From positions 1 through 64,000 of the forward strand of contig NZ_BAAAHE010000007.1 in the NCBI RefSeq assembly GCF_039525035.1: DNA of 64,000 nucleotides, in the 5' to 3' direction. The position numbers and the translations under genes are program-made. The stretch is from Sporichthya brevicatena. GTDB lineage: Bacteria; Actinomycetota; Actinomycetes; Sporichthyales; Sporichthyaceae. A model generated the notes under the pieces. It was not told where the DNA came from and searched no databases. It saw nothing but the letters and a program-made list of their open reading frames with translations. Shown piece by piece: positions 29,323 to 36,120 of the stretch (within the stretch, counting starts at the first letter, position 1; every line of letters starts with the position of its first letter).

Positions 29323-30072
29323 ATGGATCTCGGACTCTCCGGCCGCCGCGCGGCCGTCGGCGCCGCGAGCGCCGGACTCGGGTACGCCTGCGCCGAGGCT
29401 CTCGTCGCCGAGGGCGCTCAGGTCGTGATCTGCGGGTCGGACGCCGGCCGCGCCGAGGCCGCCGCGAACAAGCTCGGCGGCGGGACGCAGTGGCTCGTCG
29501 CCGACCTCGCCGACCCCCTCGGGGCCGAGCGCTTCGTGCACGAGGCCAAGGAACGGCTCGGCGGGCTCGACGTCCTCGTCGTCAACGGCCCCGGTCCCGC
29601 GGCGGGCACCGCGCTCGACACCCCGGCCGACGCGTACCAGGCCGCGCTCGACCGCAGCCTGCTCGCGGTCGTGCGCCAGTGCCTCGCGGCCGTGCCCGAC
29701 ATGCGTGCGCAGCAGTGGGGCCGGATCGTCGCGATCACCTCGCTCGGGGTCCGCCAGCCGTACGCGAACCTCGCGCTCTCCAACGCCGCCCGCGCCGGCG
29801 CGACCGGCTTCCTGCGCACCCTCGCCACCGAGGTCGCCGCCGACGGCGTCACCGTCAACTCGGTGCAGCCCGGTGTCCACGCCACCGACCGCGTCCGCCG
29901 GGTCTTCGACGAGCAGGCCCTCGCGGCCCAGCTCTCCGGGGTCCCCGCCGGCCGCCTCGGCGAACCGGCCGAGTTCGGCGCGCTCGTCGCGTTCCTCTGC
30001 TCGAACCTCGCCGCGTACATCACCGGCGCCGCGATCCCCGCCGACGGCGGCGCCAACCGCGCCCTCCAGTAA
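29323..30072 (+). CDS. SDR-fold protein lacking the catalytic Tyr and Lys
   Basis: The 249-residue protein keeps the cofactor motif GAASAGLGYACAEAL and the C-terminal SDR ending CSNLAAYITGAAIPADGG. Where a classical enzyme has Y-x3-K, this one reads LALSNAARAG, so both catalytic residues are replaced; the upstream Ser (AITSLGV) remains. It belongs to the beta-ketoacyl-reductase-like subgroup known to lack the canonical tetrad. It may bind NAD(P) or acyl-CoA without ordinary reductase chemistry, or use other residues. It is co-transcribed with the ferredoxin. A palindrome cluster follows its stop. Confidence 0.82.
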   Translation: MDLGLSGRRAAVGAASAGLGYACAEALVAEGAQVVICGSDAGRAEAAANKLGGGTQWLVADLADPLGAERFVHEAKERLGGLDVLVVNGPGPAAGTALDTPADAYQAALDRSLLAVVRQCLAAVPDMRAQQWGRIVAITSLGVRQPYANLALSNAARAGATGFLRTLATEVAADGVTVNSVQPGVHATDRVRRVFDEQALAAQLSGVPAGRLGEPAEFGALVAFLCSNLAAYITGAAIPADGGANRALQ

Positions 30073-30081
30073 CCCCGCCTT

Positions 30082-30116
30082 CCCCTGCACAAGAGATGTC
30101 ATCTCCAGTGCAGGGG
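30082..30116. repeat. GAGATGTCATCTC palindrome, copy 1
   Basis: CCCCTGCAC-AA-GAGATG-T-CATCTC-CA-GTGCAGGGG is a near-perfect dyad nine bases after the SDR stop. Three copies lie in this 215-base convergent gap. Likely a terminator; also possibly a repeat-family element. Confidence 0.75.
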
Positions 30117-30120
30117 TGGG

Positions 30121-30148
30121 TGCACAAGAGATGTCATCTCCAGTGCAG
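30121..30148. repeat. GAGATGTCATCTC palindrome, copy 2
   Basis: A direct copy of the first element with a shorter left arm (TGCAC), four bases after it. The core GAGATGTCATCTC and the right flank CAGTGCAGGG are identical. Confidence 0.75.
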
Positions 30149-30159
30149 GGCGTCGGGGC

Positions 30160-30235
30160 CGGGTGCCCGATTGCGCCGAGTGCGCAGATCAGCACCGGTC
30201 GCGGCGCGGGCACCCGTGCTCAACTGCGCACTCGG
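30160..30235. repeat. Interleaved inverted repeats
   Basis: Arms occur in the order A-B-A'-B'. A is CGGGTGCCCG (30160-30169) and A' CGGGCACCCG (30207-30216). B is CCGAGTGCGCAGATCAGCAC (30176-30195) and B' its reverse complement with three mismatches (30216-30235). The two stems cannot be nested and would form a pseudoknot-like or alternative fold. It is framed by copies 2 and 3 of the palindrome. Confidence 0.6.
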
Positions 30236-30249
30236 TGCAGATCGGCTCA

Positions 30250-30283
30250 CCCTGCACTAGAGATGTCATCTCCAGTGCAGGGG
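30250..30283. repeat. GAGATGTCATCTC palindrome, copy 3
   Basis: CCCTGCAC-TA-GAGATG-T-CATCTC-CA-GTGCAGGG lies five bases past the stop of the minus-strand amidohydrolase. It can terminate that gene just as copy 1 terminates the SDR. Confidence 0.75.
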
Positions 30284-30287
30284 GCGG

Positions 30288-31298
30288 TCAGGGGAGGCGG
30301 AGGAGCCGGGCGGCGTTGGCGGCGAGGGTCGGGGCGAGGGCGCCGGGGCCGTCGGAGGCGCCGGAGTCCCAGCCCGCGAAGTTGGTGCCGAACACCAGGC
30401 GCTCGGTGCCGGCGTGGGAGACGAGCAGGTCGAGCGAGCCCGCGTCGTGGACGTGGGTGTCGAACCACAGCTGCCGGTAGTAGTGCGCGAAACCGTTCTC
30501 CCGCAGCGCTTTCGAGGCCCACGGCCGGACCTCGACCGCGCGGGCGAGCCGGCCGGCGAGGAACGCGGCCGCCCCGCCGCCGTGGCTGATGCACACGTCG
30601 AGGCCGGGGTGCCGCTCCAGCACGCCGCCGCAGACGAGCGCGGCGACGGCGAGCGTCTCGTCCCGGGCGAAGCCGAACAGCAGGTCGAGGTCGAACCGGC
30701 GCAGCCGTACGTCGTCCGGCGGGCCCTGCTCGCCGAGCGGGGTCGGGTGCACGAACAGCGGGACGTCGAGCTCGACCAGCGCCTCGTACAAGGGGTCGAG
30801 CGCGGGGTCGTCGAGCGTCCGCCCGGCCGGGTCGGTGTCGATGTACGCCGCACGCAGGCCGAGGTCGCGGACGCTGCGCCGCAGCTCGGCGATCGCGGCG
30901 GGCACGTCCTGCATCGGCAGCTGGGCCGAACCGAGCAGACGGTCGGGGTGCTTGCCGACGAGTTCGGCGAGGGCGTCGTTGTGAGTGCGCGCGAACCCGA
31001 TGGCCGCGTCGGCGTCGAGCCGGCCGAAGTAGGTCAGCGGGTTCGGGGAGAGCAGCTGGACGTCGATGCCGGCCGCGTCCATCGCGGCGAGCCGGACGTC
31101 GACGTCCATGAACGGCGAGCCGCGGTAGCGGACGCCGCGCAGCACGTACTCGCCGACGCGGTAGAAGGGCGTGCCGTCCTCGGCGACGCCGAGCTCCGGT
31201 CCCGCCGCCCCCGCGGCGCCGAGGCTGACCTCGAGCACCGCGTGGGCGTGGACGTCGACGACCCGCGTGGAGCCTGAAGCTGACGCGACGTCAGACAC
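30288..31298 (-). CDS. Amidohydrolase family 2 (ACMSD-like) metal-dependent hydrolase/decarboxylase
   Basis: The 336-residue TIM-barrel protein begins with the metal motif VVDVHAHAVLEV. It contains GIDVQLLSPNP, HPDRLLGSAQLPMQD, the His ligand in PLFVHPTPLGEQGPP, CISHGGGAAAFLAGRLARA and the late acidic region near LVFGTNFAGWDSG. The plan matches 2-amino-3-carboxymuconate-6-semialdehyde decarboxylase relatives that decarboxylate or hydrolyse aromatic-ring products. The usual final catalytic Asp (GTDFP type) reads GTNFAGWD here, so metal ligation may differ. Its start overlaps the previous gene by eight bases. It is last in the Mo-hydroxylase operon. Confidence 0.82.
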   Translation of the reverse strand: MSDVASASGSTRVVDVHAHAVLEVSLGAAGAAGPELGVAEDGTPFYRVGEYVLRGVRYRGSPFMDVDVRLAAMDAAGIDVQLLSPNPLTYFGRLDADAAIGFARTHNDALAELVGKHPDRLLGSAQLPMQDVPAAIAELRRSVRDLGLRAAYIDTDPAGRTLDDPALDPLYEALVELDVPLFVHPTPLGEQGPPDDVRLRRFDLDLLFGFARDETLAVAALVCGGVLERHPGLDVCISHGGGAAAFLAGRLARAVEVRPWASKALRENGFAHYYRQLWFDTHVHDAGSLDLLVSHAGTERLVFGTNFAGWDSGASDGPGALAPTLAANAARLLRLP

Positions 31299-32673
31299 GA
31301 GCGAGCTTCTCGAGCTGCTCCTCGGTCAGGGCGAGGCCGCGGGTCAGCGGACAGGAGGCGAGCATGCGGACCTGATCGCTGCTGCGCATCTTCCGCTCGG
31401 GGATCGGCGTCGTGAGGTCGATGCGCCGACCCTCCTTGATGACCTCCACGATCTTCGACTGGTCCTGAAGGATCGTGATGTCGGCCAGCGGATTGCCGTC
31501 GATGACGAGCACGTCGGCGATGCGGCCGACCTCGAGCGTGCCGAGCTGGCCCTCCATCCGCATGGCGAAGGCGCCGTTGCGGGTGGCCGCGACGATCGCG
31601 TCCATCGGGGTCATGCCCATGTACTGGACGAACATCTCCAGCTCGCGGGCGTGCCACTCGCCGACCGGCGTGACGGCGAATCCGGTCTCGGACCCCGCGA
31701 GGAACGTGACGCCGAGCTCGTGCGCCTTGGCCATCTGATTGGCCGTCACCTCGACCTCGGCGCGGAACACGTCGAGCAGTTCGGGTGCGGTGCCGATCTT
31801 CAGGCCGTAGTCGGCGAGGTTGCCGAGCAGCGTGAACGTCGGGCAGAGCGCGGACCCGGACTCCAGCACGGCGTCGAGCGCGCGGTCGTCCATGTAGGAC
31901 GCGTGGTAGATCAGGTCGACCCCGGCCAGCGCGGCCTCGCGCGTGCTCTCGGAGTTCCGGCAGTGCGCGACGACCTTGGTGTTCAGCTCGTGCGCGGCGT
32001 CGCAGACGGTACGGAGCTCGTCGAAGCTCCAGACCTTGACCTCGGGGCCCTTCATCGACGGGATCAGGCCGGTGACCATGATCTTGATCCAGTCGACGCC
32101 GTACTTGATCTGCCGCCGGATCTCGTTGACCATCATGTCCCGGTTGTGGACGACGGTCGCGTACCCGGTGGTGCCCTCGTCCTTGATCATCCGGCCCGCG
32201 GTGCCACCGAGCATCGTCATCAGCGCCTGGCCGCCGGCCCGCATGCGCGGACCCTCGACGATGCCGGTCTCGATCGCGTCCCGGAGCTCGACGCCGATGT
32301 TCCACAGGCAGTCAGCGTCGAGGACGCTCGTCACGCCGGCACGGAGGACCTTGCGGGCGTTGTACGCCGACAGCATCGAGCTGTAGGCCTCGGTGCGGTG
32401 GTGGAACAGCTCGTCGTTGCCGGTGGGCTCGCCGAACGTGAGGTGCGTGTGCGCATCGATGAGGCCGGGCATGACGGTGCGGCCGGTCGCGTCGATGCGG
32501 ACGTCCACACCGTTCGCGGCGGCCTCGTCGTCGGCGGCCCGGCCGAGAGCGGCGATCCGTCCGTCCCGGATGAGGACCGACTCGCCCGGGCGGGCCGCCG
32601 CCCCCGTCCCGTCGATCAGAGTTCCACCGACGAGCAGAGTGGTGCTGGTTCCCTGCCGCAGTCCCGATGTCAC
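31291..32673 (-). CDS. Amidohydrolase family protein (imidazolonepropionase/prolidase-like)
   Basis: The 460-residue metallohydrolase has the N-terminal beta-sandwich entry VTSGLRQGTSTTLLVGGTLI, DATGRTVMPGLIDAHTHL with the HxH metal pair near residue 72, a Lys in WIKIMVTG, His in VVAHCRN and IYHASYM, and C-terminal AATRNGAFAM and LEVGRIADVLVIDGNPLADI. Where relatives have GTDAG, this one has GSETGF, so the catalytic Asp is apparently Glu. GTG 32673 overlaps the IorA stop as GTGA. Its position after a Mo hydroxylase suggests it opens a ring or amide formed by hydroxylation; the substrate is unknown. Confidence 0.85.
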   Translation of the reverse strand: MTSGLRQGTSTTLLVGGTLIDGTGAAARPGESVLIRDGRIAALGRAADDEAAANGVDVRIDATGRTVMPGLIDAHTHLTFGEPTGNDELFHHRTEAYSSMLSAYNARKVLRAGVTSVLDADCLWNIGVELRDAIETGIVEGPRMRAGGQALMTMLGGTAGRMIKDEGTTGYATVVHNRDMMVNEIRRQIKYGVDWIKIMVTGLIPSMKGPEVKVWSFDELRTVCDAAHELNTKVVAHCRNSESTREAALAGVDLIYHASYMDDRALDAVLESGSALCPTFTLLGNLADYGLKIGTAPELLDVFRAEVEVTANQMAKAHELGVTFLAGSETGFAVTPVGEWHARELEMFVQYMGMTPMDAIVAATRNGAFAMRMEGQLGTLEVGRIADVLVIDGNPLADITILQDQSKIVEVIKEGRRIDLTTPIPERKMRSSDQVRMLASCPLTRGLALTEEQLEKLARV

Positions 32674-33137
32674 GACTTGGCGGCCATCTTTCGCGCTGCC
32701 GATTCGATCGCCTTGCGGATGCGGAAGTACGTGCCGCACCGGCAGACGTTCTGGATGGAACGGATCTGCGCGTCGGTCGGCTTCTTCGTGCGCTTCAGCA
32801 GCGCGACCGCGTTCATGATCTGGCCGGGCTGGCAGAACCCGCACTGCGGGACGTCCTGCTCGATCCAGGCCTCCTGGACCGGGTGCAGCTTGCCGCCCTT
32901 GGCCAGGCCCTCGATGGTCGTGACGGACTTGCCGGCGACCTCCGAGACCTTGACGGAGCAAGGCGTGATCGCCTGGCCGTCGAGCAGGGACGTGCAGGCC
33001 TTGCAGTCATTGATGCCGCAGCCGTACTTCGGGCCCGTGATGGCGAGCTTGTCCCGGAGCACCCACAGCAGAGGGAGGTCCCTCGGGGTGTCCACGGTGA
33101 CGTTCTTGCCGTTCAGCCGGAAGGTGTACTTGGGCAC
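32670..33137 (-). CDS. (2Fe-2S) subunit of a molybdenum hydroxylase (IorA-like)
   Basis: The 155-residue small subunit carries two [2Fe-2S] clusters. The plant-ferredoxin cluster uses the Cys residues in KYGCGINDCKACTSLLDG plus a later Cys (ITPCSV). The alpha-helical cluster uses VPQCGFCQPGQIM and VCRCGTYFRIRKAI. Length and motifs match IorA of isoquinoline 1-oxidoreductase and similar aldehyde or N-heterocycle hydroxylases. GTG 33137 has AGAAAGGG upstream. It follows the large subunit by 14 bases and is coupled to the amidohydrolase. Confidence 0.92.
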   Translation of the reverse strand: MPKYTFRLNGKNVTVDTPRDLPLLWVLRDKLAITGPKYGCGINDCKACTSLLDGQAITPCSVKVSEVAGKSVTTIEGLAKGGKLHPVQEAWIEQDVPQCGFCQPGQIMNAVALLKRTKKPTDAQIRSIQNVCRCGTYFRIRKAIESAARKMAAKS

Positions 33138-33151
33138 GGAACACCCTTTCT

Positions 33152-35485
33152 CTACGAGAACGCCGGCGGGGGCAGCTGGCCGGGCGCGAACGGTTCGAAG
33201 TCGACCGGATGGATGATCGGGAACTTACGGGGGCGGATGCCGGTCACCTTGGCGTAGGCCTGGGCGATCGCGCCGGTCGGGGCGGCCATGCCGACCTCGC
33301 CGGTCCCACCGATCGGGTCACCCTTGTCGGGCATGACGATGACCTGGATGTCGGAGGGCATGTCCCGCATCCGCAGCCACTTGTACTGGGAGAAGCTGCC
33401 CTCGAGCGGCAGGCCGTCGACGATGTGCAGGCCGGCCTTGAGCGTCAGCGAGATGGCCTCGGCGAGACCACCCTCCATCTGCGCGATGATGCCGAGCGGG
33501 TTGATCGGCTTGCCGCAGTCGATGGCGATGACGGCCTTGGTCACCCGCGGCAGCTTCGGGTTGCGGGCGTCCAGCTCGATGAGCGCCGCGGTGTGCGACC
33601 GGCTCTCCGAGTGGAACGCGATGCCCTGGGCGTGGCCCTCCGGCATCGCCTTGCCCCACTGCCCGCGCTCGGCGACGGCGTCGAGGACGGCGCGCGAGCG
33701 GTCGGACTTGAGCAGGGCCCGCCGGAACTCGTAAGGGTCGACCTTGAGCTTCTCGGCGAGCTCGTCGATGAACATCTCCTCGCTGCCGCGCGCCGTCTGG
33801 CAGGGGACGCTGCGGTAGGAGGAGGTCGGCATGCCGAGCGAGACCTCGAGCTGACGCTTGTCCTGGGCGCCGAGGTTGTACGGCGAGGACACCATCGTCG
33901 TGAAGACGCCCTGGCCGAACCCGTCGTTGACGATCGCCTGCTTCGCGCCCTGCGGCATCTCCGTGATGATCGCGGAGAAGATCTCGCCGAGGCCGTGCCG
34001 GTAGTCGGTGGAGACACCGGCGACGCGCTGCTCGGACGAGACGACCTTGCCGTCCAGGATCGTGGCGCGGAAGCGGTGCACGTTCTGCGGGCGGTGCCGG
34101 CCGTGCCGGAAGTCGTCCGTGCGGGTCCACATCAGCTTGATCGGGCGGCCGACCTGCTTGGAGACCAGCGCGGCCTCCATCGCGGCGTCGAAGAACACGC
34201 GCCGGCCGAAACCGCCGCCGACGGGGACGACGTGCGCCTTGACGGATTCGATCGGCAGGCCGCAGGCCAGTGCGACCTGCTGGGCCGCGACGATCGGAGC
34301 CTGGAAGCCGCTCCACAGGTCGCCGCCGTCGGAGCGGATGTCGGCGATCGCGCACTCGACCTCGAGGAAGCCGTGGGCGGCGGGGGCCCACTCGTACTCG
34401 GCCTCGACGGTGTTCTCGCCGGCCGGCGGGGCCATGAACGGGAGCATGCTCGCGCGCAGCTTCTGCCCGACGGTCTCGTTCGACTCGTTCGCGACCGGGC
34501 CGGAGTCGAAGACGGCCTCGACGGCGGCGGCACCGGCGCGGGCCTGCTCGAAGGTCTCGGCGACGACCGCGACGCCGTTCTTGAGGAGCGCCGTGGCGAT
34601 GACGCCGGGCATCTTCTCGACCTGCGCCTTGTTCCGGAACTCCTGGAGTTCGGCGTTCAGCGTCGGCGCGCGCCGGACCATGGTGGGCAGCGCGCCGGGG
34701 ACCTGCAGGTCCATCGTGAACTTCTTGCGCCCGGTGACGATGTCGAGCGCGTCGACGCGACGGGTCGGCTTGCCGACGATCTTGTACTGGCTCGCCTCCT
34801 TGAGGCGGACCTGGCCGATCTTGAGGTTCGGGTCGGCGGCGGCGCGGCTGAGCTCACCGAAGGTGGCGGTGCGGCCGTCGCCGGAGACGATCACGCCGTC
34901 GTGCACCGACAGCGTCGAGGGGTCGACGCCCCACTGCTGCGCGGCGGCGGCCGTCATCCGCATCTTGGCGGTGGCGGCGAGCACGCGCAGCGGGTCGTGG
35001 AACTGCCGGTGGCTGCAGGAGCCGGCGGTCATCTGGTTGCAGGCGAGCTCCGGGCGCGCGTCGGCGCAGGTGACCTTGACCTGCTCGAGCGGGCAGTCGA
35101 GCTCCTCCGCGATGAGCATGGCCATCGACGTGGTCATGCCCTGACCCATCTCGATGCGCGGGATGTCGAAGCGCACGATCCCGTCGGTGCCGATGTCCAG
35201 TTTCAGCAGCGGCATCGTGGGCGCGCCCGCCATGATGATGGCGTCGGCGATGTCGAACGTTTCCTCGATCGACTGACCGGACGGGACCGCCTGCGTGCTG
35301 CCGGTGGCCGCCTCCGCGACGTCACCGAGGAAGCCGTCGAGCGTCACCGACGTGGCCAGCGACAGTGCGGGAACACCGACGAGGAAGGTCAGGAACGTGC
35401 GGCGGCCCAGCCGGACCTCGCCGGCGGCGGGTTCCGCGGGCGCACTGCTGGGGGCAGCACCGATGGTGCTCTGTGCGTCGACCAT
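33152..35485 (-). CDS. Molybdopterin-binding large subunit of a molybdenum hydroxylase (IorB-like), Tat-exported
   Basis: The 777-residue large subunit has a twin-arginine signal near residue 28 (GRRTFLTFLVGVPALSLATS), so the folded enzyme is probably exported with its small subunit. The aldehyde oxidase/xanthine dehydrogenase-type region follows: IPRIEMGQGMTTSMAMLIAE, QMTAGSCSHRQFHDPLR, GFLEVECAIADI, VPVGGGFGRRVFFDAAMEAAL and near the C-terminus GGTGEVGMAAPTGAIAQAY, which holds the catalytic Glu. This is the IorB layout, without FAD, using a cytochrome or other external acceptor. ATG 35485 is the first of a four-gene operon with IorA and two amidohydrolases. An inverted repeat sits just upstream. 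Confidence 0.92.
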   Translation of the reverse strand: MVDAQSTIGAAPSSAPAEPAAGEVRLGRRTFLTFLVGVPALSLATSVTLDGFLGDVAEAATGSTQAVPSGQSIEETFDIADAIIMAGAPTMPLLKLDIGTDGIVRFDIPRIEMGQGMTTSMAMLIAEELDCPLEQVKVTCADARPELACNQMTAGSCSHRQFHDPLRVLAATAKMRMTAAAAQQWGVDPSTLSVHDGVIVSGDGRTATFGELSRAAADPNLKIGQVRLKEASQYKIVGKPTRRVDALDIVTGRKKFTMDLQVPGALPTMVRRAPTLNAELQEFRNKAQVEKMPGVIATALLKNGVAVVAETFEQARAGAAAVEAVFDSGPVANESNETVGQKLRASMLPFMAPPAGENTVEAEYEWAPAAHGFLEVECAIADIRSDGGDLWSGFQAPIVAAQQVALACGLPIESVKAHVVPVGGGFGRRVFFDAAMEAALVSKQVGRPIKLMWTRTDDFRHGRHRPQNVHRFRATILDGKVVSSEQRVAGVSTDYRHGLGEIFSAIITEMPQGAKQAIVNDGFGQGVFTTMVSSPYNLGAQDKRQLEVSLGMPTSSYRSVPCQTARGSEEMFIDELAEKLKVDPYEFRRALLKSDRSRAVLDAVAERGQWGKAMPEGHAQGIAFHSESRSHTAALIELDARNPKLPRVTKAVIAIDCGKPINPLGIIAQMEGGLAEAISLTLKAGLHIVDGLPLEGSFSQYKWLRMRDMPSDIQVIVMPDKGDPIGGTGEVGMAAPTGAIAQAYAKVTGIRPRKFPIIHPVDFEPFAPGQLPPPAFS

Positions 35486-35577
35486 GACCTCGACTCTCCT
35501 GTGTGCCGGGCGAAAGCACCCCTGTGGTCTACGTCTCTCAGGTTATGACCCTGCCTGAGGCGAAAAGGCGGAGTCAA

Positions 35578-35650
35578 GGTTCTAGCGACGATATGGGCCA
35601 GGGTTTTGCTTCTCAGCGTAGGACCAGGGAATCTGGGCGTCGCTAGAACC
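35578..35650. promoter_or_regulatory. 13-bp inverted repeat with GTCGCTAG boxes between divergent genes
   Basis: GGTTCTAGCGACG (35578-35590) and CGTCGCTAGAACC (35638-35650) are perfect inverted copies 47 bases apart. Each contains the GTCGCTAG box found at other island promoters. One arm faces the Mo-hydroxylase operon and the other the NTF2-like gene, as expected for a regulator bound at both promoters. Confidence 0.65.
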
Positions 35651-35682
35651 ACAACTCCCCCTCGGGATCAAGGGTGACGTCG

Positions 35683-36120
35683 ATGTCATTTACCGCGGAG
35701 TCCGGCACCGCATTTGCGACGGTGTCCCGCTTCCTGGCTGCCGTAGCTGCGAGGGACGCGGTGGCGGCGGGCGCCTGCTTCGCGCCGGGGGCCACCTACG
35801 CCAACATGCCGCACCCGCCCGTGGTGGGGCCGGCGGGCGTCGCGGGGCTGCTTTCGCCGATTTTGAATCGTTCCGAACGGGTCCGCTGGGACCTGGTCTC
35901 GGCGTCGTACACCGCGGACCGGGCGTGGCTCGAACGCGTCGACCGGTTCTGGATCGACGGCCGCGAGTACGCGATCGAGTGCAACGGCGTCGCCGAGATC
36001 GACCCGGCGGCCGGGTTGATCACGGCGTTCCGCGACTACGTGGACCTGGCGACCTGGAGGGAGCGGCTCGGTGACGTGCTCACGGCGTCGCCGGAGCCGG
36101 GCGCGGGCGCCGGCGGGTAG
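35683..36120 (+). CDS. NTF2-like / limonene-epoxide-hydrolase-like protein
   Basis: The 145-residue cone-fold protein has VSRFLAAVAARDAVAAGACFAPGATYANMPHPPVVG, then WDLVSASYTADRAWLERVDRFWIDGREYAIECNGVAEI and ITAFRDYVDLATW. The Arg/Asp residues in ERVDRFWIDGRE and FRDYVD sit where limonene-1,2-epoxide hydrolase relatives have their Asp-Arg-Asp set, so epoxide opening or a related isomerisation is possible, not shown. ATG 35683 has AAGGG at a good distance; GTG 35674 is also open. The 3' end overlaps the convergent oxidoreductase gene by 85 bases. Confidence 0.72.
   Translation: MSFTAESGTAFATVSRFLAAVAARDAVAAGACFAPGATYANMPHPPVVGPAGVAGLLSPILNRSERVRWDLVSASYTADRAWLERVDRFWIDGREYAIECNGVAEIDPAAGLITAFRDYVDLATWRERLGDVLTASPEPGAGAGG

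Noticed and set aside
30082-30283. A CRISPR array made of the three repeats
   Set aside because: Copies are palindromic, spacing is irregular (4 and about 100 bases), and no cas gene is in the window.
33209-35548. A 779-residue plus-strand frame opposite the IorB-like gene
   Set aside because: Antisense shadow; no start signal and no recognisable fold, whereas the minus-strand gene has a Tat signal and Mo-hydroxylase motifs.
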